A stretch of 53,243 nucleotides of DNA from Rhizobium sp. Q54 (GTDB taxonomy: Bacteria; Pseudomonadota; Alphaproteobacteria; ATCC43930; CGMCC-115725). Every line of letters begins with the position of its first letter. Position 1 is the stretch's first letter. The stretch covers positions 1 to 53,243 of the forward strand of contig CAMATN010000018.1 of the NCBI GenBank assembly GCA_945861155.1, given 5' to 3'. The notes beneath the pieces are model-generated. The model saw nothing but the letters and a program-made list of their open reading frames with translations, ran no database searches and was not told the DNA's origin. Shown piece by piece: positions 34,921 through 43,494 of the stretch. A program made the translations under genes and the position numbers.

Positions 34921-36294
34921 TCAGCTCTGCTGGATCGGGTATTTCGCGAAAATCGTTTTCATTCGCTTTAGCGCCTTCTCGGCCGCCGCCTGCGGCGTCA
35001 TGCCCTGCATCATGATGTCGGTCCGGGCCATGCCCCAGACGTGCTCGCTGCGGACATGGGCATAGGCCGGGTTGTAGGCGAAGAAATCCGGCAAGGTCGG
35101 GCTGAACAGACCCTGCTTGACGTAAGCATCGCGGTGCGGGTCGGCAAACCACCACGGATCGTTCTGCACGATAGACTGCATTGGCGGCATGTTCCGGCCG
35201 AGCCCGGTTTTCAGGAACTCATTGAGGATGTTCGGCTGGATCAAATATGTCAGAAAGTTCTTCGCGACCTCAATGTTCTTGGCCCCCTTCGGGATCAGAC
35301 CGCATGTGTTGTTGGCCTGGCTCGTTATCGGCTTGCCGTTGTTGTCGAGCGCCAACCCCATCGTCACGATGTCATCGTAATCCTTCGGATGTTTTTTCAT
35401 GATGGCGACTTCGGTCGAGATCGTGCCGTCGAGATCCATCACGACCAGCTTGGAGTGAAAGGCGTTATTGTTGTCGGAGTCGTTCCAGTTGATCGCGCTC
35501 GGCGGGATAAAGCCCTGCTTGTACGCGGTGGTCGGGTATTCCAGCGCCTTGATCGCCGCCTCGATCACCTGCGGATCGTCGGCGTGCAACCTGCCGTCCT
35601 TGGTGACCATGCCGCGGCCGCCATAGGCGTTCAGAAAGTAGTTAAATTGGTTATTGGTATCGTTGCCGGTCGTGCTCAAGGTCAAGCCCATCCCGTAGAC
35701 CCGGCGGTCGCCCATGGCGCGCAATTTTTTCTGCACGCCCTTGAAGAAATCATAATAGGCATCCCATTTATTCGGGATGTCCTCCATCGTAAAGCCAGCC
35801 TTCTCGACCAATGGCCGCCAGACATGGTTGGGCAATACCGATTGCGTATAGGGCACGCCGTAAAAGCTGCGCTTTTTTTCGACATTGTTATAGCAATTTG
35901 CCGTCATCAGCGCGGTTTCGGTGTACTTGTCTTTTTGCGTCGCGACAACGTCGCTGACGTCGACGAGCTTGTTGTCCCAGGCATACAGCGCGACCGCTTC
36001 GGCCGGGCTGTTCTGGAACATGTCCGGGACGACGCCGCTGGTCACCGCCGATACGATCTTCTGACGCATCGGCGCGAACGGTATGATGCTGTAGTCGATC
36101 GTATTGCCGCTGGCCTTCTGGTAGTCGCCGACGATCTTCTTGAACGATATATCCTCATCTTCGACGAAACCTTGGATCCACCACACGGTGGCGGTTTTCG
36201 CCTGCGCGTTCGCGATATACGGTCGCGCCAGCGCGCCGGCCGCGACAACACCCAACGAGTTGCGAATCAGCGAGCGGCGGGTCAGACCGGGCAT
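34921..36294 (-). CDS. Extracellular solute-binding protein (CUT1 sugar ABC importer)
   Basis: Periplasmic binding protein of 457 residues that delivers substrate to the two permeases. The N-terminus carries a Tat-type signal (LTRRSLIRNSLGVVAAGAL, ending IANAQA). The mature part begins ATVWWIQGF and shows the usual family-1 fold (TSGVVPDMFQNSPAEAV; VMDLDGTIST). The ATG at 36294 has AAGGAGA 5 bases before it; 17 codons upstream in frame are unsupported. No ATPase gene is adjacent, so a shared MsiK/UgpC-type ATPase would be needed. Substrate unknown; sugar, polyol or glycerol-phosphate are possible. Confidence 0.9.
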   Translation of the reverse strand: MPGLTRRSLIRNSLGVVAAGALARPYIANAQAKTATVWWIQGFVEDEDISFKKIVGDYQKASGNTIDYSIIPFAPMRQKIVSAVTSGVVPDMFQNSPAEAVALYAWDNKLVDVSDVVATQKDKYTETALMTANCYNNVEKKRSFYGVPYTQSVLPNHVWRPLVEKAGFTMEDIPNKWDAYYDFFKGVQKKLRAMGDRRVYGMGLTLSTTGNDTNNQFNYFLNAYGGRGMVTKDGRLHADDPQVIEAAIKALEYPTTAYKQGFIPPSAINWNDSDNNNAFHSKLVVMDLDGTISTEVAIMKKHPKDYDDIVTMGLALDNNGKPITSQANNTCGLIPKGAKNIEVAKNFLTYLIQPNILNEFLKTGLGRNMPPMQSIVQNDPWWFADPHRDAYVKQGLFSPTLPDFFAYNPAYAHVRSEHVWGMARTDIMMQGMTPQAAAEKALKRMKTIFAKYPIQQS

Positions 36295-36766
36295 GGCAAT
36301 CTCCTTCCCCGTTCCCAGCCATGCCGATGCCGGCCGGGTCAACATGCCGGGAGGCTAGCACAGGGCAGGTTGGGAGGCCAGTCAATGCCCGATTGGTTGC
36401 GACCCCCCCATTGGTATGGGCAACCACGCCGCAGGGGTTAGGCGCCGCGCGCCGCGACAGGGGCGAACGCGGCAGGGGCGAAAGCGGTCGGCTCGGTTTG
36501 ACGATGGGTGGGATAGTCTTCGCGCTCGCTGGTGTTGATCGGACATGCACGACGCTCAGAGCCCCCATCCGCCGCCGCCGCCAGGAGCGCCCCCCGTGCC
36601 GCCGCCGGACCCGTCTCGCCCGCCACCGATTATCGAGCCGCCGCCGCCGATCCCGATTCCTCGCCCGGAGCCGCCGCCCGATCCGATCGAGGACCCGCCC
36701 TTGCGGCTTTGACGCGGGCGATCGGGGCAGACTGGGATCGGGGGCAGATTGGGAGCCCGCGCGCCG
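36295..36766. other. Mostly non-coding gap upstream of the sugar importer
   Basis: About 470 bp without a confidently real gene other than a small proline-rich ORF (36545-36712). It contains the importer promoter region and two GGGGCGAA(A/C)GCGG direct repeats near 36460-36490. An antisense 62-codon frame at 36438-36626 overlaps the proline-rich ORF and is low complexity. I see nothing else. Confidence 0.4.
36545..36712 (+). CDS. Proline-rich 55-residue ORF
   Basis: ATG at 36545 opens a 55-residue frame containing PPPPPGAPPVPPPDPSRPPP, PPIIEPPPPIPIPRPEPPP and a final DPIEDPPLRL. Over half the residues are proline, with acidic D/E spacers. No convincing SD is visible, and no known family is assigned, although small proline-rich proteins of this look are frequent in alphaproteobacteria. 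It could be an unstructured envelope peptide or simply GC-biased noise. Confidence 0.4.
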   Translation: MHDAQSPHPPPPPGAPPVPPPDPSRPPPIIEPPPPIPIPRPEPPPDPIEDPPLRL

Positions 36767-36964
36767 TCACGCGGCAGCCGATCCGAGCCGCGCGGAAATA
36801 TGCGTCAAGAGTTGTTCGCGTTGGCGGGAAGCGACCTGCAGATCGTGCTTGAGAGACTGAATGAGGCCGGCGTTATTGGCTTGCTGCGCCGCGCCGTAAC
36901 GATCGCGCATCTGGGTCACGCGATCGCCCAGCATCTCGAGTTCATGCCATTCTTGCGACAACAT
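36767..36964 (-). CDS. Small coiled-coil protein (DUF465/YdcH- or SlyX-like size)
   Basis: 65 residues, almost entirely charged helix (EWHELEMLGDRVTQMRDRYG, LIQSLKHDLQVASRQREQLL), with no membrane segment. An excellent GGAGAGGAG Shine-Dalgarno lies 8 bases upstream of the ATG, which supports a real gene. The family is not certain; it resembles YdcH-type small coiled coils of unknown function. Expressed from its own AT-rich upstream region (about 37030-37070). Confidence 0.6.
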   Translation of the reverse strand: MLSQEWHELEMLGDRVTQMRDRYGAAQQANNAGLIQSLKHDLQVASRQREQLLTHISARLGSAAA

Positions 36965-37259
36965 CGCGATCTCCTCTCCGAACTGGCGGACATCGTAACC
37001 GCGAGATCGCAGACTCGATTGTGAAGCGGTTCACTAAGGATCAATTATTTTTCATCTTTGGCTAAAATCCTACCTGGCGGGCGCGCTCCCGGGGGCGTCC
37101 CCGACTGCCGGGTTGATTTTCATCGAGGACTTTTCTGCCCATAGTAGCGTTCTGGCAGTTGCCACTGATTGCGAGGATGTCGTGACAGCCGCTATCTGCC
37201 GCGCCGTGAGCTGCCGCGCCCTAAAATGCCGTGCCGTGAGCTGCCCTGCGGCCCGCCCC

Positions 37260-37853
37260 ATGCTGCTGCAAGCGCAGCGGCTGATCGTCGCGGCGTGCGT
37301 ATTGCTCGGCCTGTCGGGTTGCGGCGCGATCAACCGAATCCCGACGCTCGACGAGCAGGTCAAGGCGGCCTGGAGCCAAGTTCTCAATCAATATCAGCGC
37401 CGCGCCGACCTGATCCCGAACCTGGTCGAGACCGTGAAGGGATACGCACGCCACGAGCAGGAGACGCTGACCGCGGTAATCGAGGCGCGCGCCAAGGCCA
37501 CGCAGATGGTGATCCCGGCCAATATCCTGACCGACCCCGAGGCGTTCCGGCGGTTCCAGGAGAACCAGGCGGGTTTGACCGGCGCGCTGTCGCGTCTGCT
37601 CGCCGTCGCAGAACGCTATCCCGATTTGAAGGCGAACCAGAACTTCCTGTCGCTGCAATCCCAGCTCGAAGGCACCGAGAACCGCATCTCGGTCGCCCGC
37701 CGCGACTACATCGAGGCCGTCCAGGCCTACAACACCGAGCTGCGCACGATTCCCGGGCGCTGGATCGCCGCGATCTTTTATTCGGATGCGAAGGTCAAGG
37801 AGACATTCACCATCCCGCAAACCTCGCAGGAGGCCCCGAAGGTTAAGTTCTGA
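37260..37853 (+). CDS. lemA: LemA family lipoprotein
   Basis: 197 residues. Lipoprotein signal with lipobox LSGC (C21). The LemA core is plain: VKAAWSQVLNQYQRRADLIPNLVETVKGYA and NRISVARRDYIEAVQAYN. The start ATG at 37260 precedes the signal directly; in-frame codons 5' (from 37113) are low-complexity Cys/Arg repeats and unlikely to be coding. It overlaps the TPM gene by one base (the last A of TGA starts ATG). LemA/TPM pairs are frequent but poorly understood envelope proteins. Confidence 0.9.
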   Translation: MLLQAQRLIVAACVLLGLSGCGAINRIPTLDEQVKAAWSQVLNQYQRRADLIPNLVETVKGYARHEQETLTAVIEARAKATQMVIPANILTDPEAFRRFQENQAGLTGALSRLLAVAERYPDLKANQNFLSLQSQLEGTENRISVARRDYIEAVQAYNTELRTIPGRWIAAIFYSDAKVKETFTIPQTSQEAPKVKF

Positions 37854-38611
37854 TGAACCCACCCGCTCCAATCGCCCGGGCGTTCGTCATCTGGCTCGCA
37901 ATCCTCATTTTGGCGGGCGGCGCCTGGGCCGCCGAGCCCCAGTTCCCGGCACTCACCGGGCGCGTCGTCGACCAGGCCGGCATCCTGTCGGCCGCGACCC
38001 GCGAGCGCTTGACCGAGATGTTGGCGGCGCACGAGAAGGCGAGCGGCGAGCAGGTCGTCATCGCCACGCTCGCCTCGCTGCAGGGCTTGCCCATCGAGGA
38101 TTTCGGCTATCGGCTCGGCCGGGCTTGGGGAATCGGCGAAAAGGGCAAGAATACCGGCGCCTTGCTGATCATCGCCCCCAAGGACCGCGAGGTCAGGATC
38201 GAGGTTGGATACGGTCTCGAAGGCCGGCTTACCGATGCGATCAGCCGGGCCATCATCGAGCGCGACATCGTCCCGGCCTTTCGCCGGGGCGATTTCGACC
38301 GCGGCGTCGTGGCCGGGACCAAGGCTTTGCTGGGCGCGCTCGGCGGCGAGCCCGGAGCCGCCGCGCCGCTATCCAGGTCCCAGGGACAAGGGCAGGAACC
38401 CGAGGACAATCCTTTTTCGGGGCTGTTTCTGCTCGCGTTCATCCTGATCGTCGTTTTCGGCATGTTCAGAGGCCGCAACCGCTCGTGGATCGGGCCGATG
38501 GCCGGCGGCATCTGGAGCAGCGGCGGCCGATCGTCCGGCGATGGCGGCTTCGGCGGCTTTTCCGGCGGCGGCGGATCGTTCGGCGGCGGCGGCGCGAGCG
38601 GGCGATGGTGA
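37853..38611 (+). CDS. TPM-domain (YgcG-type) exported membrane protein
   Basis: 252 residues: signal peptide (ending AWAAE), a TPM domain (LTGRVVDQAGILS...GEQVVIATLASLQGLPIEDFGYRLGRAWGIG...NTGALLIIAPKDREVRIEVGYGLE), a transmembrane helix (LFLLAFILIVVFGMF) and a C-terminal Gly/Ser tail (GGFSGGGGSFGGGGASGRW). TPM domains sit on the periplasmic side and have been proposed as phosphatase-like or protein-quality-control factors. Overlaps LemA and the next gene. Confidence 0.9.
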   Translation: MNPPAPIARAFVIWLAILILAGGAWAAEPQFPALTGRVVDQAGILSAATRERLTEMLAAHEKASGEQVVIATLASLQGLPIEDFGYRLGRAWGIGEKGKNTGALLIIAPKDREVRIEVGYGLEGRLTDAISRAIIERDIVPAFRRGDFDRGVVAGTKALLGALGGEPGAAAPLSRSQGQGQEPEDNPFSGLFLLAFILIVVFGMFRGRNRSWIGPMAGGIWSSGGRSSGDGGFGGFSGGGGSFGGGGASGRW

Positions 38612-39330
38612 GACCACCCGGCAGACTCTCCGTCGCCGATCGCGAGTGCCTGGCGCAGGCGATCAAGACGGGCGAAGCGCGCAGCTCGGCGGAGCTTGTC
38701 CTGGTGATCGCCGATTCGTGCGGTTTTTATGGGGTTTTCGGCCTGCTGTGGCCGGCGTTGGCGGCGCTGCTGGCCGGCGCCGTCCTCGCCCTCGGGGCGC
38801 CCCAGCTCGCGGCCTCGCGGCTGTTCCTGGCCGAAGCCGGCATTTTCGCGGTCCTGGCCGCGCTCCTGCAATGGCCCGCCGCGCTGATGCGCCTGGTTCC
38901 GCCACAGGTCAGGCGGGCGCACGCGCGACATGTCGCCGCACACCAGTTCGAGCTGCGCGTCGAGGGACGCACGCCAGCCCGAACCGGGGTCATGCTGTTC
39001 CTCGCGATGGCCGAGCGGCAGGTGATTATTCTGGCCGATTCCGGGGTATCCGCGGTCATCGATGGGGAGGCTTGGCGCGACATCGTCGACCGGCTTGGCG
39101 CGGCGCGGCGGACCGGACCGCCGGTCGATGCGCTTGCCGCCGCGATCGGCGAAATCCTCGCGCTTCTCGAACGGCATTTCCCCCGAGACATCGACGTTCG
39201 CGGGACGGACGGGACCGAAGCCCGCGGGACAGATGCCGGCGGCGCCCTGCCCGACGAAATCGTCGAGCTTTCCGCCGGATCGCAAAGCGACCGCGACATT
39301 GACCGGGAAGCAGGGCCAAAATCGGGCTGA
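38605..39330 (+). CDS. Second TPM-related membrane protein
   Basis: 241 residues from the ATG at 38605, overlapping the first TPM gene by 7 bp. It lacks a cleaved signal. An N-terminal LSVADRECLAQAIKTGEARSSAELVLVIADSCG segment is the beginning of a TPM-like domain, then two hydrophobic helices (LWPALAALLAGAVLALGAP and LFLAEAGIFAVLAALL). The second half of the domain (GVMLFLAMAERQVIILADSG and EAWRDIVDRL) continues after them, so the helices interrupt the fold. The acidic C-terminal tail is divergent. Likely acts with LemA and the first TPM protein. Confidence 0.82.
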   Translation: MVRPPGRLSVADRECLAQAIKTGEARSSAELVLVIADSCGFYGVFGLLWPALAALLAGAVLALGAPQLAASRLFLAEAGIFAVLAALLQWPAALMRLVPPQVRRAHARHVAAHQFELRVEGRTPARTGVMLFLAMAERQVIILADSGVSAVIDGEAWRDIVDRLGAARRTGPPVDALAAAIGEILALLERHFPRDIDVRGTDGTEARGTDAGGALPDEIVELSAGSQSDRDIDREAGPKSG

Positions 39331-39367
39331 CCTGCGGCCCAAGAATCGGGCGGTGGCTGGGTCGGCC

Positions 39368-39553
39368 TTATTTGAGAGCCAGAAAGCCAGGATCGGACAG
39401 CGCTACAATTCCGGCGAGAACGATCAATAATAAACCCGTTGAGAAGGCCAATTTCCCAAACCGACGATTGTTCCAGACGGTCATGGACAGGACACCGGCG
39501 CACCAAATGAGCGCGCCGGCTGCGACCAATTTAATGGATAAGGACGACCACAT
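39368..39553 (-). CDS. Small two-helix membrane protein
   Basis: 61 residues with two hydrophobic segments (about 7-27 and 37-53) joined by a basic loop (WNNRRFGKLAF). ATG at 39551-39553 overlaps the stop of a short upstream frame as TAATG, a sign of coupling, but no SD is clear. No family is recognised. Convergent with the second TPM gene. Confidence 0.45.
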   Translation of the reverse strand: MWSSLSIKLVAAGALIWCAGVLSMTVWNNRRFGKLAFSTGLLLIVLAGIVALSDPGFLALK

Positions 39554-39655
39554 TAAGACGATCTGTGCATTTGTGCCTGCCGGTCGGCAATCGGGAGGTC
39601 GAGCATTTCACCGCGGTGCGGGCTCGCACCGACCGCTTCATCGAGTGAGGTTAAC

Positions 39656-40369
39656 TTATCGCGGCGGGCGGTTGACGGTGACGACGCGCCAGCCATGGCC
39701 CATGCCGGGTCCGTCGATGTGGTCGATGCGAGTGACCGAGCAGTTTTCCATCGTGAACGCGAGGCAGGCCTCCGGATCGAGACCGAGCGCGAGGCCGAGC
39801 GCGGCGCGAATCGTGCCGCCATGCGCCACGGCGATGATGTCGCGCCCGCGGTTTGGCTCGAGAACGGCGTGGATCGCGCGGGCGACCCGCTCCATGACGT
39901 CGACAAAGCTCTCGCCGCCCGGCGCGCGCTCATGCGCCGGGGCGTGCCAGAAGCGATGGAAAGCGCCGGCGCGCGACAGGCGCAGCTCCTCATAGGTCAG
40001 GCCCTGCCAGTCGCCAAAACTCTGTTCGGCGAGATCGGGGATCGCCGGCGCGTCGGGGCCGGGGATCGGGTCGGGGCCGGGCAATCCGGCGCGCACGATC
40101 GCCCGCGCGGTCTCGTGGGTACGGCGCAGATCGCTGGTCACCCACACCGCGTCGCGCGGCAATTGGCGGGCGAGCCCGCTGAACACCGCGGTATCGGTAC
40201 AGTCGCAGGTCATGTCCTTGCGGCCGTAGATGCGGCCGTCATGCTCGACCGGCGCATGCCGCACCCACCAAAAGCGGGTCGTCGTCGCGACATCGGCGGT
40301 ATCGCCGGCGCCAATCGCGCCGGCACCGAACGGCGACACTTTGGCACCCGGGGGGGAATGCCCGCTCAT
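39656..40369 (-). CDS. Histidine phosphatase family protein (CobC-like, RHA motif)
   Basis: 237 residues. The conserved phosphohistidine motif reads RHAP instead of the usual RHGE/RHGQ. The second His is in [11 protein letters not shown], and the Arg/Glu residues in [13 protein letters not shown] and the [11 protein letters not shown] block match CobC/alpha-ribazole phosphatases. It overlaps cobS by 4 bp, so a role in the last steps of cobalamin assembly is likely. The Gly-to-Ala change next to the nucleophile is probably tolerated but worth noting. Confidence 0.85.
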   Translation of the reverse strand: MSGHSPPGAKVSPFGAGAIGAGDTADVATTTRFWWVRHAPVEHDGRIYGRKDMTCDCTDTAVFSGLARQLPRDAVWVTSDLRRTHETARAIVRAGLPGPDPIPGPDAPAIPDLAEQSFGDWQGLTYEELRLSRAGAFHRFWHAPAHERAPGGESFVDVMERVARAIHAVLEPNRGRDIIAVAHGGTIRAALGLALGLDPEACLAFTMENCSVTRIDHIDGPGMGHGWRVVTVNRPPR

Positions 40370-41121
40370 CTCGCGGCCGCCACGAGCAGCATCACGATCT
40401 CTCCGATTTGCTGAAAAAAGCCGAGAACGTCGCCGGTGTAGCCGCCGATCTGCCGCCGCGCAAGCATCGCGGCGAGCGCAATCGCGCCGGCGCCCAGCGC
40501 GAGCGCGATGAGGCCGGTCGCCGGCCCCAGCACCGCCAGCGCGATTCCCCCGCCGATCAGCGCCGCGGCGATCGCGACCGCCCGGCTCGGCCGTCCCGCC
40601 GTCGCGCCAAGCCCGTCCGGCCGCGCCGGCGCCAACAGGAGCATCATCGGCGGCAAGGCGCCGCGCGCGGCGGCATGGGCTGCGATCAGCGCGAGCCCGC
40701 CATGGATCGGGTCGCCAATCGTGCCGAGGGCCGCGGCGCGCAGCCCGATGCTGAGCACCAGGGCGAGGATGCCGAAGGTGCCGTGCCGGCTGTCGCGCAT
40801 GATTCTGAGCTTCGCGGCGCGGTCGCTGCCCCCGCCAAACCCGTCAGCGGTATCGGCAAGCCCGTCCTCATGGAGGGCGCCAGTAATCGCGAGCCCGGCG
40901 GCAACAGCGATCAGCGCCGCCAGGGCAGGACCGCAACCCAGCGTCCCGGCGACGAAAAACGCCAACGCGCAGAGCGCCCCAATGCCGGCGCCAACCAGCG
41001 GAAACGCCCATCCCGAGGCGGCGATCGCGCCATCGGCCGACAGCGCGGCGCCGACCGGCAGCCGGGTCAACAGCGCGGTGGCAACGACGAATTCGTCGAA
41101 CGGCCCGCGACGAGCATCCAT
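40366..41121 (-). CDS. cobS: Adenosylcobinamide-GDP ribazoletransferase
   Basis: Integral inner-membrane enzyme (251 residues, multiple helices) that joins alpha-ribazole(-phosphate) to adenosylcobinamide-GDP. Signature motifs [15 protein letters not shown] and [11 protein letters not shown] carry the metal-binding acids; [10 protein letters not shown] follows. It is translationally coupled to the RHA-type phosphatase. No other cob genes are in the window, and I saw no cobalamin riboswitch upstream. Confidence 0.92.
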   Translation of the reverse strand: MDARRGPFDEFVVATALLTRLPVGAALSADGAIAASGWAFPLVGAGIGALCALAFFVAGTLGCGPALAALIAVAAGLAITGALHEDGLADTADGFGGGSDRAAKLRIMRDSRHGTFGILALVLSIGLRAAALGTIGDPIHGGLALIAAHAAARGALPPMMLLLAPARPDGLGATAGRPSRAVAIAAALIGGGIALAVLGPATGLIALALGAGAIALAAMLARRQIGGYTGDVLGFFQQIGEIVMLLVAAAR

Positions 41122-41189
41122 GATGGTTATGCCGCTCGAACGCGATAGACGCTTTCGTCGTCGGGAAAGACAACGTAATAGCTGGCCGG

Positions 41190-42914
41190 ATGCTGATCCT
41201 CAGCCTGCATTCGGGGCCGCACGATTCGTCGGCCGCCCTGTTCGACGATTACCGGGTCGTGGCGGCGGTCGCCGAAGAGCGGATGAACCGGGTCAAGGGC
41301 TCGGGCGGCTTTCCGGAGCAATCGATCGCCGAGGTTCTGCGCATCGCCCGCATCGAGCGCCGCGAGGTCGATGTGGTGGTGTGCACGCGCGGCTTTTTCC
41401 GCCGGCGCTATTTCACCTATTGGCGACCCCACGAAAAACTCCGCGAGGGATTGCGCCGCATCGCCGGCCGCGAGAAGACCCGCGAGATGAACGTCGTCGT
41501 CGGAAAGCTCGGGCGCCGTGCCGACGAATTGTTCGACGCCGGCGCGTTCCTCGCCGATCTCGGGCTGCGGCGCGACGCGCGCCTCTATTTCTCGAACCAC
41601 CATTTCAGCCATGCCTTGCCGGCTCTGTTCTTCACCGATTGGGACGAGGCGCTGCTTTACACGGCCGACGGCAGCAGCGACCAAGTCTATTACAGCCATA
41701 ATCTGTTCCGTGACGGCACGCTGACCAACCTCTACGGCGACGATCGCTGGCTCGGCCGCGCCCATCCGTCGGGCAGTCTGGGCCTCGCCTATGGCTTTGT
41801 CACCGAGGCGCTGGGCTTCAGGATGAACCGCCACGAGGGCAAGCTGACCGGCCTTGCCGCCTATGGCGAGCCCGTGTTGCTGCCCGAGATGCAGCGCCAT
41901 TTCAGCGTGTCGCCCGACGGCCGGATCGACATGGACTTGGAGAGCGACCGCGCGTTGCGCGATTGTTTCCGCGCGCTCGCCCTGACAGAGACGCGGGAAA
42001 ATGCCGCCGCTTCGGTGCAGGCGCTGCTCGAATGGGGCATTCGCGAATCGGTTCAACGGCTCATCGAGCGCCACCCGTCGCGGGAGAGGGGCGTCCGCCG
42101 GCTCGGCCTCGCCGGCGGCGTTTTCGCCAATGTCCGGCTCAACCGGGTGTTGGCCGAGAGCCTGCCGGTGGACGAGGTGTTTGTCGTGCCGCCGATGGGC
42201 GACGATGGTCTCGTCATTGGCGGCGCGCTGCAATTCCTGCTCGACCGCGACGGGCTGCCGGTCTGGCTGAAGCAGCGCCATCGCCTGGCCGATGTCTATT
42301 GGGGCGGCGACCACGACGAGGCCGTCGCGACAGCGTTCGCCGGCTCGTCCCGAATCGTCCGCCATCAGGGCGACCCGGCTACTCTCAGCGCGGATCGGCT
42401 CGCCGAGGGCCGCATCGGCGCGCTCTATCAGGGCCGCATGGAGTACGGCCCGCGGGCGCTCGGGGCGCGCAGCATCCTGGCGAGCCCGGCCGATGCCGCG
42501 GTCAACCAGAGCCTCAACGACCGGCTGCAGCGCAGCGAGTTCATGCCGTTCGCACCCGTAGTCAGCGCATCCGACGCGGCCGAGATCTTCGATATCGGCG
42601 AGGTCAACCGCTACGCCGCCCGGTTCATGACGATTTGCTGTGCCGTGCGCCCGGCGTGGCGCGAGCGCATCCCGGCAGTCGTGCATGTCGACGGCAGCGC
42701 GCGGCCGCAAATCATCCGGCGCGCCGACAACCCGCTCTATTTCGATATACTGGCCGCGTTCAAGGAACGCACCCGCCTGCCGGTCCTGGTCAATACGAGC
42801 TTCAATGCTCACGAGGAGCCGATCGTCAACCGGCCCGAGGAATGCCTGCGGGCGCTGGAAGACGGACGCGTTGATTTCGTCGTCACCCCACATGCGGTGT
42901 GGACACGCGGTTGA
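41190..42914 (+). CDS. Carbamoyltransferase, NodU/CmcH family
   Basis: 574 residues. The N-terminal Kae1-like domain carries the metal-binding HHFSHAL (with the preceding [15 protein letters not shown] nucleotide loop and YTADGSSD). The C-terminal YrdC-like domain has [16 protein letters not shown]. The enzyme forms a carbamoyl-adenylate from carbamoyl phosphate and transfers the carbamoyl group to a hydroxyl, as in nodulation factors, antibiotics or surface sugars. It stands alone; its acceptor is unknown. Divergent from cobS across 68 bp. Confidence 0.9.
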   Translation: MLILSLHSGPHDSSAALFDDYRVVAAVAEERMNRVKGSGGFPEQSIAEVLRIARIERREVDVVVCTRGFFRRRYFTYWRPHEKLREGLRRIAGREKTREMNVVVGKLGRRADELFDAGAFLADLGLRRDARLYFSNHHFSHALPALFFTDWDEALLYTADGSSDQVYYSHNLFRDGTLTNLYGDDRWLGRAHPSGSLGLAYGFVTEALGFRMNRHEGKLTGLAAYGEPVLLPEMQRHFSVSPDGRIDMDLESDRALRDCFRALALTETRENAAASVQALLEWGIRESVQRLIERHPSRERGVRRLGLAGGVFANVRLNRVLAESLPVDEVFVVPPMGDDGLVIGGALQFLLDRDGLPVWLKQRHRLADVYWGGDHDEAVATAFAGSSRIVRHQGDPATLSADRLAEGRIGALYQGRMEYGPRALGARSILASPADAAVNQSLNDRLQRSEFMPFAPVVSASDAAEIFDIGEVNRYAARFMTICCAVRPAWRERIPAVVHVDGSARPQIIRRADNPLYFDILAAFKERTRLPVLVNTSFNAHEEPIVNRPEECLRALEDGRVDFVVTPHAVWTRG

Positions 42915-43046
42915 CGTTATTTGCCATACCGAGCGGACAACTCCAGAGGGCAACGGGACTTTTGTAGGGGCTGACCCGTTTACCTGTCAGACGCGCGCAG
43001 GCCGGGTTCGGCCAGTGTCGCGCCGGCATTACCTCTGGAGGAGACC

Positions 43047-43409
43047 ATGGCTAATACGACTATTGCCACGAAGGCCGGGCGAGGCTTGGCGTTGGCGACC
43101 GCGCTCGTAGCGACGGTTGCCTTCACGACCGCGCCCAAACCCGCCGAGGCTCGGATCGGGACCGGCGCCGCGATTGGCTTGGGCGTCGGCGCCTTGGCCC
43201 TCGGCACTATGGCCGGTGCCGCGGCGGCGAGCCCCTATTACGGCTATAATTCCGGCTATTACGCCAACCCGTACGGGTATTCTTACGCCCCGCAGTACTC
43301 ATACGCACCGGCGTATTCGTACTCCGCGCCGGCGTATTCGTACGCGCCTGCGTATTCATACGCACCGGCGTATTCGTACTCCTACCCCAGCTACTATCGC
43401 GGCTGGTAG
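43047..43409 (+). CDS. Exported Tyr-rich repeat protein (YSYAPA repeats)
   Basis: 120 residues. Signal peptide (LALATALVATVAFTTAPKPAEA) followed by a glycine/alanine hydrophobic helix (IGLGVGALALGTMAG). A ~45-residue tail of degenerate SYAPAY units (YSYAPQYSYAPAYSYSAP and on to YSYPSYYRGW) comes last. Start fixed by GGAGGAG 4 bases before the ATG. Similar Tyr/Ala/Pro tails are common in small alphaproteobacterial envelope proteins of unknown function. Followed by a strong terminator. Confidence 0.8.
   Translation: MANTTIATKAGRGLALATALVATVAFTTAPKPAEARIGTGAAIGLGVGALALGTMAGAAAASPYYGYNSGYYANPYGYSYAPQYSYAPAYSYSAPAYSYAPAYSYAPAYSYSYPSYYRGW
43276..43385 (+). repeat. In-frame degenerate 15-18 bp coding repeats
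   Basis: The segment repeats TATTC(G/T)TA(C/T) followed by GC(G/A)CC(G/T)GCG with small changes, encoding YSYAPA. Units are of similar but unequal length and stay in frame. Confidence 0.8.
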
Positions 43410-43425
43410 GCGGACACCGACCGAC

Positions 43426-43463
43426 GGCGGGGCTGTTCGAAAGGGCAGCCCCGCTTGGTTTTT
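43426..43463 (+). terminator. Rho-independent terminator
   Basis: Perfect 9-bp stem GCGGGGCTG (43426-43434) with CAGCCCCGC (43445-43453), loop of 10, then TTGGTTTTTT. It ends the Tyr-rich repeat gene and separates it from the convergent response-regulator gene. Confidence 0.85.
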
Positions 43464-43494
43464 TCGGTTTGTTCCGGGCTTTTGAGCCTTCGCA

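Noticed and set aside
36438-36626. 62-codon minus-strand ORF overlapping the proline-rich ORF
   Set aside because: Low-complexity Ala/Pro ending and no SD; probably the antisense of the repeat-containing gap.
41122-41189. Cobalamin riboswitch upstream of cobS
   Set aside because: The 68-bp gap is too short for the aptamer and the conserved B12-box is not visible.
41127-42953. 608-codon minus-strand frame opposite the carbamoyltransferase
   Set aside because: Antisense shadow in GC-rich DNA; lacks motifs, while the plus-strand gene has complete family motifs.
43276-43390. Possible CRISPR-like array
   Set aside because: Units are contiguous, in-frame, protein-coding (YSYAPA) and without spacers; no cas genes nearby.
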